A stretch of 29,356 nt of DNA, taken from Microcystis aeruginosa W13-11. Lineage in GTDB: Bacteria; Cyanobacteriota; Cyanobacteriia; Cyanobacteriales; Microcystaceae. The DNA lies in the NCBI GenBank assembly GCA_009995705.1, contig JAADBR010000036.1, positions 1 through 29,356 of the forward strand, read 5' to 3'. Every line of letters begins with the position of its first letter. Positions within the stretch are counted from its first letter, which is position 1. This document shows, piece by piece, positions 8,511 to 16,797 of this stretch. A program made the position numbers and the translations under genes. A model generated the notes under the pieces. The model was given only the letters and a program-made list of their open reading frames with translations. It had not been told where the DNA came from and searched no databases.

Positions 8511-11500
8511 CTATTTCCTGACTTTGTTCAACCGATCTTTAAGGCTGATGATATATGGCTCTTCCGAACCAAAAGATCGCTCTAGGATGCTCAATAACCG
8601 AGTTAACGATTCTGTTGCTTCCTCGTAACGTTCCAAGTTCTGATAGAGCGAGGCTAGATTGTCGAGGCTATAGGCGATATCGAGGTCGTCTTCCCCTAAT
8701 AGTTGCTCCCGTAAAGCTAAGGATTGTTTGAAAAGAGGCTCGGAATCCTCGTACCGTTCCCAATCCTGATAGAGCGAGGCTAGATTGTCGAGACTGTAGG
8801 CGATATCGGGGTCGTCTTCCCCTAATAGTTGCTCCCGTAAAGCTAAGGATTGTTTGAAAAGAGGCTCGGCTTCTTCGTACCGTTCCCAATCCTGATAGAG
8901 CAGGGCTAGATTGTCGAGACTGTAGGCGATATCGGGGTCGTCTTCCTCTAAGAGTCGCTTCCGCAAAGCTAAGGATTGTTTGAAAAGAGGCTCGGCTTCT
9001 TCGTAGCGTTCCCAATCCTGATAGAGCAGGGCTAGATTGTCGAGACTGTAGGCGATATCGGGGTCGTCTTCCCCTAATAGTTGCTCCCGTAAAGCTAAGG
9101 ATTGTTTGAAAAGAGGCTCGGCTTCTTCGTAGCGTTCCCAATCCTGATAGAGCGAGGCTAAATTGTCGAGACTGTAGGCGATATCGGGGTCGTCTTCCCC
9201 TAATCGTCGCTTACTCAATTCCAAGGATTGTTTGAAAAGAGGTTCGGCTTCCTCATACTGTCCCCATTCCTGATAGAGCGAGGCTAGATTGTCGAGACTG
9301 TCGGCGATATCTAGGTCGTCTTCCTCTAAGAGTCGCTTCCGCAAAGCTAAGGCTTGTTGGAAAAGAGGTTCGGCTTTCTCGTACCGTTCCCAATCCTGAT
9401 AGAGCGAGGCTAGATTGTCGAGACTGTCGGCGATATCGAGGTCGTCTTCCCCTAATAGTTGCTTACTCAATTCCAAGGATTGTTTGAAAAGAGATTCGGC
9501 TTCTTCGTAGCGTTCCCAGTCCTGATAGAGCGAGGCTAAATTGTCGAGACTGTGGGCAATATCAAGGTCGTCTTCTCCTAACCGTCGCTCCCGTAAAGCT
9601 AAGGCTTGTTGAAAAAGAGGTTCGGCTTCTTCGTACCGCCCCTGCTTCTGATAGAACAAGCCTAAGTTCGCAGAACAAAAAGCTACCAAAGGATGATCTT
9701 TGCTTAGAGTATCTTCGTATAATTTTAAAGCTTTTTTATAAAATTCTTCGGCTTGAAGATATAATTTTTGTTCATCGTAAACAAGAGCTAAATTATTATA
9801 TACGGTTGCGAAAGCAGGATGATTACAATTCAAAAACTTTTTATATATATCTAATGCTTTTTTGTAAAGCTTTTCAGATTCTTCATTTTGTTTTTGCTCT
9901 TGACATAATATCGCCAGATTATTATAACTAGATGCAATATCAGTGTGATCATCATCAAATAACTTCGTTTGTATTTCTAGGGCTTTATCATAATAAGACT
10001 TGGCTTTTTCAAAATTTCTACTCGCCTGATATAATCGTGCCAAGCTAGTATAGCTATCAGCGATCGCGGGATAATATTCTCCTCTGAAGTAATTCCTTCT
10101 TAATTCAAGTGCTTGTAAATATTTCGTTTCTGCTTCCTGATAACGACTTTGATCTTTATAAATATCTCCCAAATTATCTAGATTACTAGCTATGTAAGGA
10201 TGATCTTTTCCAAAGATTTCTCGGTTGATTGTCAATGCCTTTTTGCAATTAAGATTAGCCTCAGAGAAGTTAGCTTTCAATCGGTATAATTTAGCCAAGT
10301 CATTATGGCTTATGGCGAGCAGAAAGCGTAAATCGTCTCTTTGAGTATTCTTGTTTATCTTCAAAGCTTTGTCAAATAGTTCTTCGGCTGTTAAATAATT
10401 TCCAAAATCTCCTTCGAGTCTTGCTAAGTTGTGTGAGCTTTGTCCGACCCAAAAATAGTCTGGATCATCTAAAGACAATTTATCCTTTCTAATCTTTAAA
10501 GCTTCCTCAAATAACGGCCGCGCGTCACGGTAATTCCCCTGAGCGTGGAGAAGTTCCGCATGATTATTCAAGCTACTAGCAAGACCCAAATCTATCTCTG
10601 TTATGTTTTCAGCCGATAAGTCCTGAGAAGTTGATAGGTCTCTCCAGAACTTTACGGCACACTCACAGAAATCTTTAGCATCCTTGTAGCGAGATCGTGC
10701 GATCAAGTAATAGCTATATTTATTCATTAAATCGCCGATCGCTAAACTTGTAATGGAGCGATCTTTAGTCCACGCCAAAACTGTTCTCGCTTGAGATGAA
10801 AGGCGGTCGCAACTTCGTAGGACTTCTCGTGAAGCAAAACGAATCTCGATCTCTTTTGGAAAAATAGCGTTTACTGCTAGTATTACTTTTTGAATATAGG
10901 ATTGTTTCTCCTCTTGGCTTATCTCATCGCGAATAACTTGTTGAACGACTACATGAATACTAAGCAATTCCCTTTTAGATTCCCATTGAATCAAAGAATA
11001 ACGGGTTGCTTCTTGGCAAAGTTCATCAAATTCTGATGGCTTATGTAACCGAGTCGCCAACGAGCCTTCCCAAATATCGGGATTTTCAGTAAAGATTCTT
11101 TTGGGGATGGATTCCGGGGCTAAAAACGCGCAGATCCGAATCAACTCTGCCGCTTCTTCATCTCTGAAAGCCACCTGTTCGAGAGCCAAAGTATAGGTTG
11201 TGGACGAGGAAGTATGTTCCCCCGATAGTTTACCTCGTGTTTGACGAAGTTTTTTTCCTCGTTCTGTGTCCCGATAGCGGGTTAAATATTTCTCTACGGT
11301 GATATTTTCTTTCCCAATATAAGCTCCTGCTTGGTCAATGGCTAAAGGAAGTCCTCCTAGTTGAAGAGTAAGTTCTTCAGCCGCCTTATTCTCCGATGGA
11401 TCAAGTTGTGTGAAATCAGTTATCTCTTTTAGCTGTTTTGCCCTACGCAGTAAAAGCAACTTACTTTCATCGGGTAGAAAAGTAGATATGGGAATTTGAT

Positions 11501-12266
11501 GTATGGCAGGATCTATTTGAGATGATCGGGTTGTTATCAAAATATCTCCTTTGCTCGACCTCGGTAAATATTTTTTCACAATAGAGAAGTCATCAGCATT
11601 ATCAACAATCAACAACCATCCTGATTGTTGTTCCTCTAGGTGTCTTTTAAGATTGCCCGCCATAACTTCAGGGTCGTTATCTTTACACTCATCAGGGAGG
11701 AGTTCTTCAGCAAGCTCAGAAACACTAAGGAGAAACAGGCCGATATCATCTGCCTGTAGCCAATAAATAGCTGAATATTGTTCGCTATATCGATAAGCGT
11801 ATTCTATCGCGAGTTGGGTTTTGCCACTTCCCCCCATTCCCACCAGAGCAAGTGAGCGAACACTAGAAGAATTTTTTGAACTAACAAAGAAACTATAAAT
11901 GGCATCTAATTCCCCCTCTCGACCCGTAAAGTAGGGATTTCGAGGGTATGGAACATAAAAATTCTGGTCTTGTTCTGCCAATGGTAAAATTGTTGTAGAC
12001 ATATATATTCCATAAAGTCCAAAAATATAATCGCCAATTTCACGCGCTATCCATTGAAGTTGGGTGCGTTCAGTGGGGTCTTGAATCGATCTCCCTCCCG
12101 TAATACAAAACTCAAGTTTTTCCTGAAGCTGTTTTAACTGACTATCGGAAGTGTTTTTATAAGAGCGGATTTCCAACCAGGATGGCAAGCTCTCTTTAAA
12201 CTTCTCCCAGTCATCAATAAACTTAGTTATTTCTGAATTAGTAAAGATTTCAATTGGTTCATTCAT
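8511..12266 (-). CDS. STAND NTPase: NB-ARC domain with C-terminal TPR array
   Basis: A 1251-residue signal-transducing ATPase. Residues 1-100 are a helical N-terminal domain I do not recognise. A FTGREGEL entry motif (113-120) leads into the NB-ARC core with P-loop GMGGSGKT (143-150), Walker B WLLIVDNADD (217-226), ILITTRS (242-248) and GGLPLAID (304-311). A winged-helix-like segment with IHVVVQQVIR (about 437-446) follows, then tetratricopeptide repeats from about residue 500 to the end. The last eight units (896-1231) are nearly identical 42-mers. In known STAND proteins the repeats sense a ligand or partner and the NTPase oligomerises to switch on effectors. It is the last gene of a five-gene leftward operon, 21 nt after its neighbour, with a strong AAGGAG seven nt before ATG 12266. 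It has no effector domain of its own, so the protease and hydrolase upstream are the likely outputs. Confidence 0.93.
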   Translation of the reverse strand: MNEPIEIFTNSEITKFIDDWEKFKESLPSWLEIRSYKNTSDSQLKQLQEKLEFCITGGRSIQDPTERTQLQWIAREIGDYIFGLYGIYMSTTILPLAEQDQNFYVPYPRNPYFTGREGELDAIYSFFVSSKNSSSVRSLALVGMGGSGKTQLAIEYAYRYSEQYSAIYWLQADDIGLFLLSVSELAEELLPDECKDNDPEVMAGNLKRHLEEQQSGWLLIVDNADDFSIVKKYLPRSSKGDILITTRSSQIDPAIHQIPISTFLPDESKLLLLRRAKQLKEITDFTQLDPSENKAAEELTLQLGGLPLAIDQAGAYIGKENITVEKYLTRYRDTERGKKLRQTRGKLSGEHTSSSTTYTLALEQVAFRDEEAAELIRICAFLAPESIPKRIFTENPDIWEGSLATRLHKPSEFDELCQEATRYSLIQWESKRELLSIHVVVQQVIRDEISQEEKQSYIQKVILAVNAIFPKEIEIRFASREVLRSCDRLSSQARTVLAWTKDRSITSLAIGDLMNKYSYYLIARSRYKDAKDFCECAVKFWRDLSTSQDLSAENITEIDLGLASSLNNHAELLHAQGNYRDARPLFEEALKIRKDKLSLDDPDYFWVGQSSHNLARLEGDFGNYLTAEELFDKALKINKNTQRDDLRFLLAISHNDLAKLYRLKANFSEANLNCKKALTINREIFGKDHPYIASNLDNLGDIYKDQSRYQEAETKYLQALELRRNYFRGEYYPAIADSYTSLARLYQASRNFEKAKSYYDKALEIQTKLFDDDHTDIASSYNNLAILCQEQKQNEESEKLYKKALDIYKKFLNCNHPAFATVYNNLALVYDEQKLYLQAEEFYKKALKLYEDTLSKDHPLVAFCSANLGLFYQKQGRYEEAEPLFQQALALRERRLGEDDLDIAHSLDNLASLYQDWERYEEAESLFKQSLELSKQLLGEDDLDIADSLDNLASLYQDWERYEKAEPLFQQALALRKRLLEEDDLDIADSLDNLASLYQEWGQYEEAEPLFKQSLELSKRRLGEDDPDIAYSLDNLASLYQDWERYEEAEPLFKQSLALREQLLGEDDPDIAYSLDNLALLYQDWERYEEAEPLFKQSLALRKRLLEEDDPDIAYSLDNLALLYQDWERYEEAEPLFKQSLALREQLLGEDDPDIAYSLDNLASLYQDWERYEDSEPLFKQSLALREQLLGEDDLDIAYSLDNLASLYQNLERYEEATESLTRLLSILERSFGSEEPYIISLKDRLNKVRK
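8574..9581. repeat. Eight 126-bp tandem repeats encoding TPR units
   Basis: Eight consecutive 42-codon units of the form LGEDDxDIAxSLDNLAxLYQ plus DWERYEEAEPLFKQSLALRE. They differ by only a few residues each and are also very alike in DNA, unlike the diverged, AT-richer TPR units before them. Alternation of REQL, RKRL and SK(R/Q) endings suggests multi-unit duplications. Copy number is likely to vary between strains. Confidence 0.9.
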
Positions 12267-12287
12267 TGGCTTACTCCTTGCAATTAA

Positions 12288-13121
12288 TTATACAGTTTTC
12301 TGTTCAATATATTCTTCAAGAATACGATCCGCTAAACGCAATGCTTCAAAAAGTGCATCAATAATAAATTCAGAAAATTCCTGCTCTAATATAAAATAAT
12401 TAGATTTTGGTGGATAACTCATAGTGTCGAGTAATGGATCAATACAAAAAGGAATGATTTTAAGATATTGGATTGGCTCGAAGGTAAATATTCTTTGATC
12501 TAATTTTTCTAAATCATAAGAAAATATGTTGCATCGTTCTCGAAAATCTAGTAAATGGTCAATAACTAAGTTAACTCGTTCACTCCAAATGTATTTATAA
12601 ACACTCATGAAGTCTCTAATTAAAATCTCACAACGTGTATGAATTGCTTTCCAAGTATAAATATAAGGTAGTTCTATTGCCTCCTTAAGTTTGTCTCCGT
12701 CTATTGGAGAGCGGACGAAAGGAATATTGATCACCTGCCCAGTCTGATTAACACGAATTACCCAAGAATTTCCCTCTCTTATTAAACTGGGAACCTTGGG
12801 TGATGAAAATATGTTCCCAATAGTCATTCTCAAATGTTGAACCCCTAATGAGTTGTGCTCAAATATTCCATCTATCAATTCAATTAAATACTCCAATGCT
12901 CCATCATAATCTTGGCATAATTGGATCAAATGTAAAGTGAATATCCCGGGATCGGAATCAGTAGATTTTAAATTTATAGAAGGGTAGCGTTGATTTAATT
13001 CATCTACAATAAATCGACGACGAGTATAATCCCGGAAGCTGTGACAGTCAAGTAAAGCATCTCTCAATAGTTTTATCTCTGCGATCGATAGTTTTTTCTC
13101 TGCAAAATTTAAGTAGTTCAT
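12288..13121 (-). CDS. Effector-associated domain (EAD2-like) protein with unknown helical domain
   Basis: A 277-residue protein. Residues about 11-105 have the EAD2-like helical pattern: LLRDALLDC, an Arg-rich helix (YTRRRFIVDELNQRYPSI), then LIQLCQDYDGALEYLIELI and a final helix. These domains pair with matching EADs on other proteins to recruit effectors in bacterial conflict systems. A short beta-like linker (SWVIRVNQTGQVINIPF) follows, then a helical region (about 145-270) containing IPFCIDPLLDTM and YFILEQEFSEFI, which I do not recognise. The next protein upstream repeats this architecture, with IPYCIDPLLETI at the same place, so the two are paralogues. No catalytic motif or membrane span is evident. 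It sits 30 nt after its paralogue and 21 nt before the STAND gene; GGA lies five nt before ATG 13121. Confidence 0.75.
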   Translation of the reverse strand: MNYLNFAEKKLSIAEIKLLRDALLDCHSFRDYTRRRFIVDELNQRYPSINLKSTDSDPGIFTLHLIQLCQDYDGALEYLIELIDGIFEHNSLGVQHLRMTIGNIFSSPKVPSLIREGNSWVIRVNQTGQVINIPFVRSPIDGDKLKEAIELPYIYTWKAIHTRCEILIRDFMSVYKYIWSERVNLVIDHLLDFRERCNIFSYDLEKLDQRIFTFEPIQYLKIIPFCIDPLLDTMSYPPKSNYFILEQEFSEFIIDALFEALRLADRILEEYIEQKTV

Positions 13122-13151
13122 TTTTCCAAATCGTTATATCTAAATGGTTCT

Positions 13152-14285
13152 TTAATCTGTAGGTAATATTCGATCTATAAGATGTTTAAGATTGGAAAAT
13201 TGGATAGTGCCCACAGCGTATAACTCTAGAGCATCTAAAAGTTCTTTTAATCCTCCGGGGTAATTGCGTACAGTTTTTATTATATTAATCGTATCAGTAA
13301 TATCATCATCTGCTCGACAAATATTCGCTTTGATAATTGTACGCAACAGATCAATAATAGCATTTCTTTTTTGACGATTTGCAAAGGCTTCACAGGCTAA
13401 AAAGCCATCTTTTAATTGACTTAGCTCCTTTGGCATTAATTCTCTCGGCTCTAACCTTATTGAAATTTCAGAATATATAACAATACCGTCTGTTGCCAAA
13501 TTCAAATTTATTACCTCAAGTAATAGATTTGGAATAAACTCGGCTAATTGCTGACCTAACATAAAGTATTCGCTGTTTGGATGGAAGTCTATAGTTTCAA
13601 GAAGGGGATCAATACAGTACGGAATAAATTGGAGGGTGCTAATTGGTTCCAATGATAACAATTCATTGTCGAAAGAATTTGATGTTAAGTAATTAGCAAG
13701 ATCATTACATTTACCACGAAGCTCATTTATATTGATTTTGGCTAGAGAAATTTGCCCACTTACAATATACTTATAAGCATCCATATAATCTCTATATAAT
13801 CTCCTACAAAAAGTAATGATTATATTCCAAGTATCTCGTGATCGCATCGCTTGTCGAAGTTGACCATCTTCTAATTTAGGAAATTGTAAGGGAATAATAT
13901 ATTTTTTATCTCGTGCATCAAGCCTGAAAATGACAAACGAATCAGCCTCAAGTCTTAGAAGCGGATTAGAAGGAGATTGATAAATTTCACGCAAAATTTG
14001 TCTCAAATATCCCCTCTCAGGTGATCTTCTTTCAGATTCATTTTCTACAAGCTCAATAAAATTTTCTAACGCTCCCTTGCAATTTTGTAACTTTAGGATT
14101 ATTCTTGAAATTAAAACATGAGGATTATTATGATCTAAGTTTATACTTGGGTATTGTTCTTTCAAGTTCGATAAAATGCGATTTCGACTTTTGATATTGA
14201 CAATACACGGACAATCACACAGCGCATTGCTTAATTGTCGTATGCTCGGAACTGTTAACTTTCTGTCTGAATGTGACTGTGACAT
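13152..14285 (-). CDS. Protein with two effector-associated domains around an unknown helical domain
   Basis: A 377-residue protein with EAD2-like modules at both ends. The N-terminal one (about 14-105) reads IRQLSNALCDC ... NRILSNLKEQYPSI ... LQNCKGALENFIELV. The C-terminal one (about 285-370) reads LSQLKDGFLACEAFANRQKR ... VRNYPGGLKELLDALELYA and closely resembles the tail of the caspase-like protein next door (SRNYLGGLKELLDSIELFA). Between them lies the helical domain shared with the following gene (RRLYRDYMDAYKYI, IPYCIDPLLETI, YFMLGQQLAEFI). The domain order suggests a bridge: one EAD could bind the caspase, the other the shorter paralogue. This bridging role is inference. No enzyme motif is seen. 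It lies 33 nt downstream of the caspase gene, and its base composition is visibly AT-rich. Confidence 0.75.
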   Translation of the reverse strand: MSQSHSDRKLTVPSIRQLSNALCDCPCIVNIKSRNRILSNLKEQYPSINLDHNNPHVLISRIILKLQNCKGALENFIELVENESERRSPERGYLRQILREIYQSPSNPLLRLEADSFVIFRLDARDKKYIIPLQFPKLEDGQLRQAMRSRDTWNIIITFCRRLYRDYMDAYKYIVSGQISLAKININELRGKCNDLANYLTSNSFDNELLSLEPISTLQFIPYCIDPLLETIDFHPNSEYFMLGQQLAEFIPNLLLEVINLNLATDGIVIYSEISIRLEPRELMPKELSQLKDGFLACEAFANRQKRNAIIDLLRTIIKANICRADDDITDTINIIKTVRNYPGGLKELLDALELYAVGTIQFSNLKHLIDRILPTD

Positions 14286-14318
14286 TGTATTGAAATGTAA
14301 TTCTAATTAAAGTCTTTC

Positions 14319-15479
14319 TTAAGATAGTTCTTCAGATAATATTTTAGTTATCTCTTGTATAAGAGCCTGAAATTGAATCGAGCCTGACGCGAAAAGCTCG
14401 ATAGAATCCAGAAGTTCCTTCAATCCTCCTAGGTAATTGCGTGAAGTCTGAAACATATTTAAAATATCAGTTATGATATTATCTGATCTGCTAATACTAT
14501 TACGAATTTCTGGACGTAACACATCGATAATTCTATCCCTCTGTTGACGATTTTTAAGTGCATCAATTTCTGTCAATAAATTTAGTAACTGGCTTAGTTC
14601 TTGTACGCTTAAGCGTCTTGGCATCTTTACAGTGAAAGGCGGTGTTGTAATTTCAAGAACTGGGGCAACTGGCATCTGTCCAAAATTACGCTCGTTGCCA
14701 CTCCAGTCACGATTCCATAAATAGGTTGGCGTTTGCTCGGTTAACTTTTGGTTGCGTAAGTCTATAAACTTACGTTGAAGACGAGCGGATATCGCCTCCA
14801 TGTCTGGAGGCCAACTCTCGTTGGGTGATAAGCGATCGAACTCAGCCAGTAACTCCCTAGTATAAAGTCCAGTTCCCTCCGAATCTAAATTTCTAGCCCG
14901 GTCTCCTAACTTTCCAGCAAATAAGACAAACTGTTCAGGGAAGAACCTAGGCTCTTTTTTGCCAAGCTGGTCACTAGGGGGATTCCTAATTTGCGGTATA
15001 TAGTTCGCACAAGTATCCACAATAAATAGCTGTCGCGACATTGTTCTGTAGTAATCGCTACACGCGCTTACCAAAAGGTCGTTGAAGTCTAAATTTCTCT
15101 CGTCATCTTTTCGAGCGTCGGCATAAAATAATCGTCGCTCTCCCTCCAGAGTAACCCAGCCATGACCTCCCCAATAAAACAAAAACAGGCTGGCGGACTC
15201 GCGATCGCACTGAAGCCTACTCAACTCATTTTGAATATTTGATTTAGTAGCGGTAGCGGGTTCAGAACCAGTAAGCTCTCTCGCTTTTTCTATCGTTTCT
15301 TGGTTGTTATCTAAGGGGGATAGAAATATGGTTAAGTTTTCAGGAGGAACATTCTGCTTCGTTAACCATTGTGCCATCCGAATCACATCATGGGCGGGGC
15401 CGTTGAGATTCCAGTTCTCGCCCGCTTCGTATTTTTCGATGCCCACCAAAAGGGCTTTAGTGGTAGTAGGCTCACTCAT
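14319..15479 (-). CDS. Caspase-like (peptidase C14) protease with C-terminal effector-associated domain
   Basis: A 386-residue protease. Residues 6-260 form a caspase/metacaspase fold: KALLVGIEKY at the start, the catalytic histidine in FYWGGHGW (His106), and the catalytic cysteine in LFIVDTCANY (Cys157), both intact, followed by FAGKLGDRA and a GTGLYTREL strand-helix. A linker leads to an EAD2-like domain (about 292-380; LSQLLNLLTEI, QQRDRIIDVL, YLGGLKELLDSIELFA), nearly the same as the tail of the next gene's product. Such caspases cleave after basic residues or at specific sites when activated and are linked to regulated death in cyanobacteria and to anti-phage systems. The start ATG at 15479 overlaps the preceding stop by 4 nt (ATGA), with AGGA seven nt upstream, so translation is coupled to the hydrolase. 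Confidence 0.9.
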   Translation of the reverse strand: MSEPTTTKALLVGIEKYEAGENWNLNGPAHDVIRMAQWLTKQNVPPENLTIFLSPLDNNQETIEKARELTGSEPATATKSNIQNELSRLQCDRESASLFLFYWGGHGWVTLEGERRLFYADARKDDERNLDFNDLLVSACSDYYRTMSRQLFIVDTCANYIPQIRNPPSDQLGKKEPRFFPEQFVLFAGKLGDRARNLDSEGTGLYTRELLAEFDRLSPNESWPPDMEAISARLQRKFIDLRNQKLTEQTPTYLWNRDWSGNERNFGQMPVAPVLEITTPPFTVKMPRRLSVQELSQLLNLLTEIDALKNRQQRDRIIDVLRPEIRNSISRSDNIITDILNMFQTSRNYLGGLKELLDSIELFASGSIQFQALIQEITKILSEELS

Positions 15480-16726
15480 GTAGGTATCCTCTCGAAAATA
15501 GCACTCCAGACCTTGGGGTTATTCCAATAAGCTCCGTGGGATGTGGGGAATGGCTGACCGTTAGAGACTTTAATATCTTCAACCTGATCGGGAAATATAC
15601 CAGACCCAATATAGCTTAAAAAATCACGCTCATCATAAATATTAAGCCATTTAGGGAAGGTATCTGGAAGCCTAGCTCCTGTTTGATATTCCATGTTCGT
15701 CAGCGCGTTCCACTCGTAGAGTAATGGAGCCTGCGAGCCGATCGTAACTAACAGATCGACTTCGGGCCGATCGGGTTCCAGTAACAGATCGACAGCCGCG
15801 ATCCCACCTAAACTATGGGCGATCAAGATCGCGGGACGGCTCTTGATGCCTTTAATCTTCTCTCGAATAAAGTCGCGAATTTTTTGCCCTCGGGACTGAT
15901 ACATGATTACGTCGCCCGCGGTAGCCGCAATAGATTCGGAGAGGGAACCGCGTTTTCTCAATGCCAAACCGGTGGGAATTTGCAAGATGCTATTAGTAGT
16001 GGTAACTACTGCTGAATCTAGTAGCTTCGGCAGCTTTTCTTGAAGCAAATTTTTAACCCAATCGACGACTCCCCTTTCCGATCCCCCGATCGCACTCACG
16101 ATCTCGGTAACAATTTGGTCGCGGCTATCACCCGTAAGACAGAGTGCTTGCACTCCGTCGGTTTCGGAAACGAGAATGGCACTTTGAGCAACAAGGGCTT
16201 TGGCGATCGCCCACCGATAATCCCCCATCGTCGATAGTTGAGCTTGATTGATAGCATTTTGATAATTTGTGTCTTCAATGATTCGATCTCTAGATTGCTG
16301 AAAGATTTCTTTCTTGATGCCTGCCTCAGCTAATCGATTAATCAATTCTTGAGGTGGCGTAAAGTTTCTGATGCTTTGATCTAAACCTTTCCCCGGTAAT
16401 TCCCGGCCAGGGGTATAGTTGTTCTCTGGCTCGCGTAGGGAGAGAATTTCTAGCTCAAAGAAAGGATTTTGATAGAGTAAATGCCAAAGTGCTATCTTGT
16501 AGTCTTCGTCAGACAGATATCCCCCAACAGAACGATTTGTATCGAACGTCGGGATAGATTTTCCCCCTTCATTGAGCTTGGAGCCACACTGATCCCCCCA
16601 ATAACATTCATAGACTGGAAAAGACTTATCTTCTTTCTTCAAGTGCTTGCGGATTTTCTTAAGAGTTATGCGATAAGCTGGTTGGCGCACCCCAGTTCCA
16701 TGTACAAAAATGAAGTTTGCATTCAT
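15476..16726 (-). CDS. Serine alpha/beta hydrolase (lipase/esterase-like), first gene of the conflict operon
   Basis: I start this at ATG 16726 (416 residues), because TTAGGA sits six to seven nt upstream and the next residues, NANFIFVHGTGVRQPAY, form the first strand and HGTG oxyanion motif of the fold. The frame stays open to 16858, but that stretch is the duplicated carB leader. The nucleophile elbow is LIAHSLGGIA (Ser305), with a likely acid in IYDERDFLSYI (Asp365 or 368) and histidine in TSHGAYW (His397). A GDVIMYQSRGQKIRDFI segment precedes the elbow, as in PGAP1/lipase-like hydrolases found with STAND systems. There is no signal peptide or membrane helix. It overlaps the caspase gene by 4 nt. 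A lipid- or ester-cleaving effector role is inferred; a structural or processing role cannot be excluded. Confidence 0.85.
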   Translation of the reverse strand: MNANFIFVHGTGVRQPAYRITLKKIRKHLKKEDKSFPVYECYWGDQCGSKLNEGGKSIPTFDTNRSVGGYLSDEDYKIALWHLLYQNPFFELEILSLREPENNYTPGRELPGKGLDQSIRNFTPPQELINRLAEAGIKKEIFQQSRDRIIEDTNYQNAINQAQLSTMGDYRWAIAKALVAQSAILVSETDGVQALCLTGDSRDQIVTEIVSAIGGSERGVVDWVKNLLQEKLPKLLDSAVVTTTNSILQIPTGLALRKRGSLSESIAATAGDVIMYQSRGQKIRDFIREKIKGIKSRPAILIAHSLGGIAAVDLLLEPDRPEVDLLVTIGSQAPLLYEWNALTNMEYQTGARLPDTFPKWLNIYDERDFLSYIGSGIFPDQVEDIKVSNGQPFPTSHGAYWNNPKVWSAIFERIPT

Positions 16727-16797
16727 GTTTTTTCCTAAGATTTTCAGACTCTCTTGGTTTAGTTGCGTAAAATGTATCACTGAGTACATTTTATCCG

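Noticed and set aside
8668..9141. Second open frame (157 codons) with its own repeated protein units
   Set aside because: It is the alternative-frame reading of the 126-bp TPR repeats; the periodic sequence simply lacks stops in that frame.
8574..9581. CRISPR-like array
   Set aside because: Units are contiguous 126-bp coding repeats without spacers, in frame with an NB-ARC gene.
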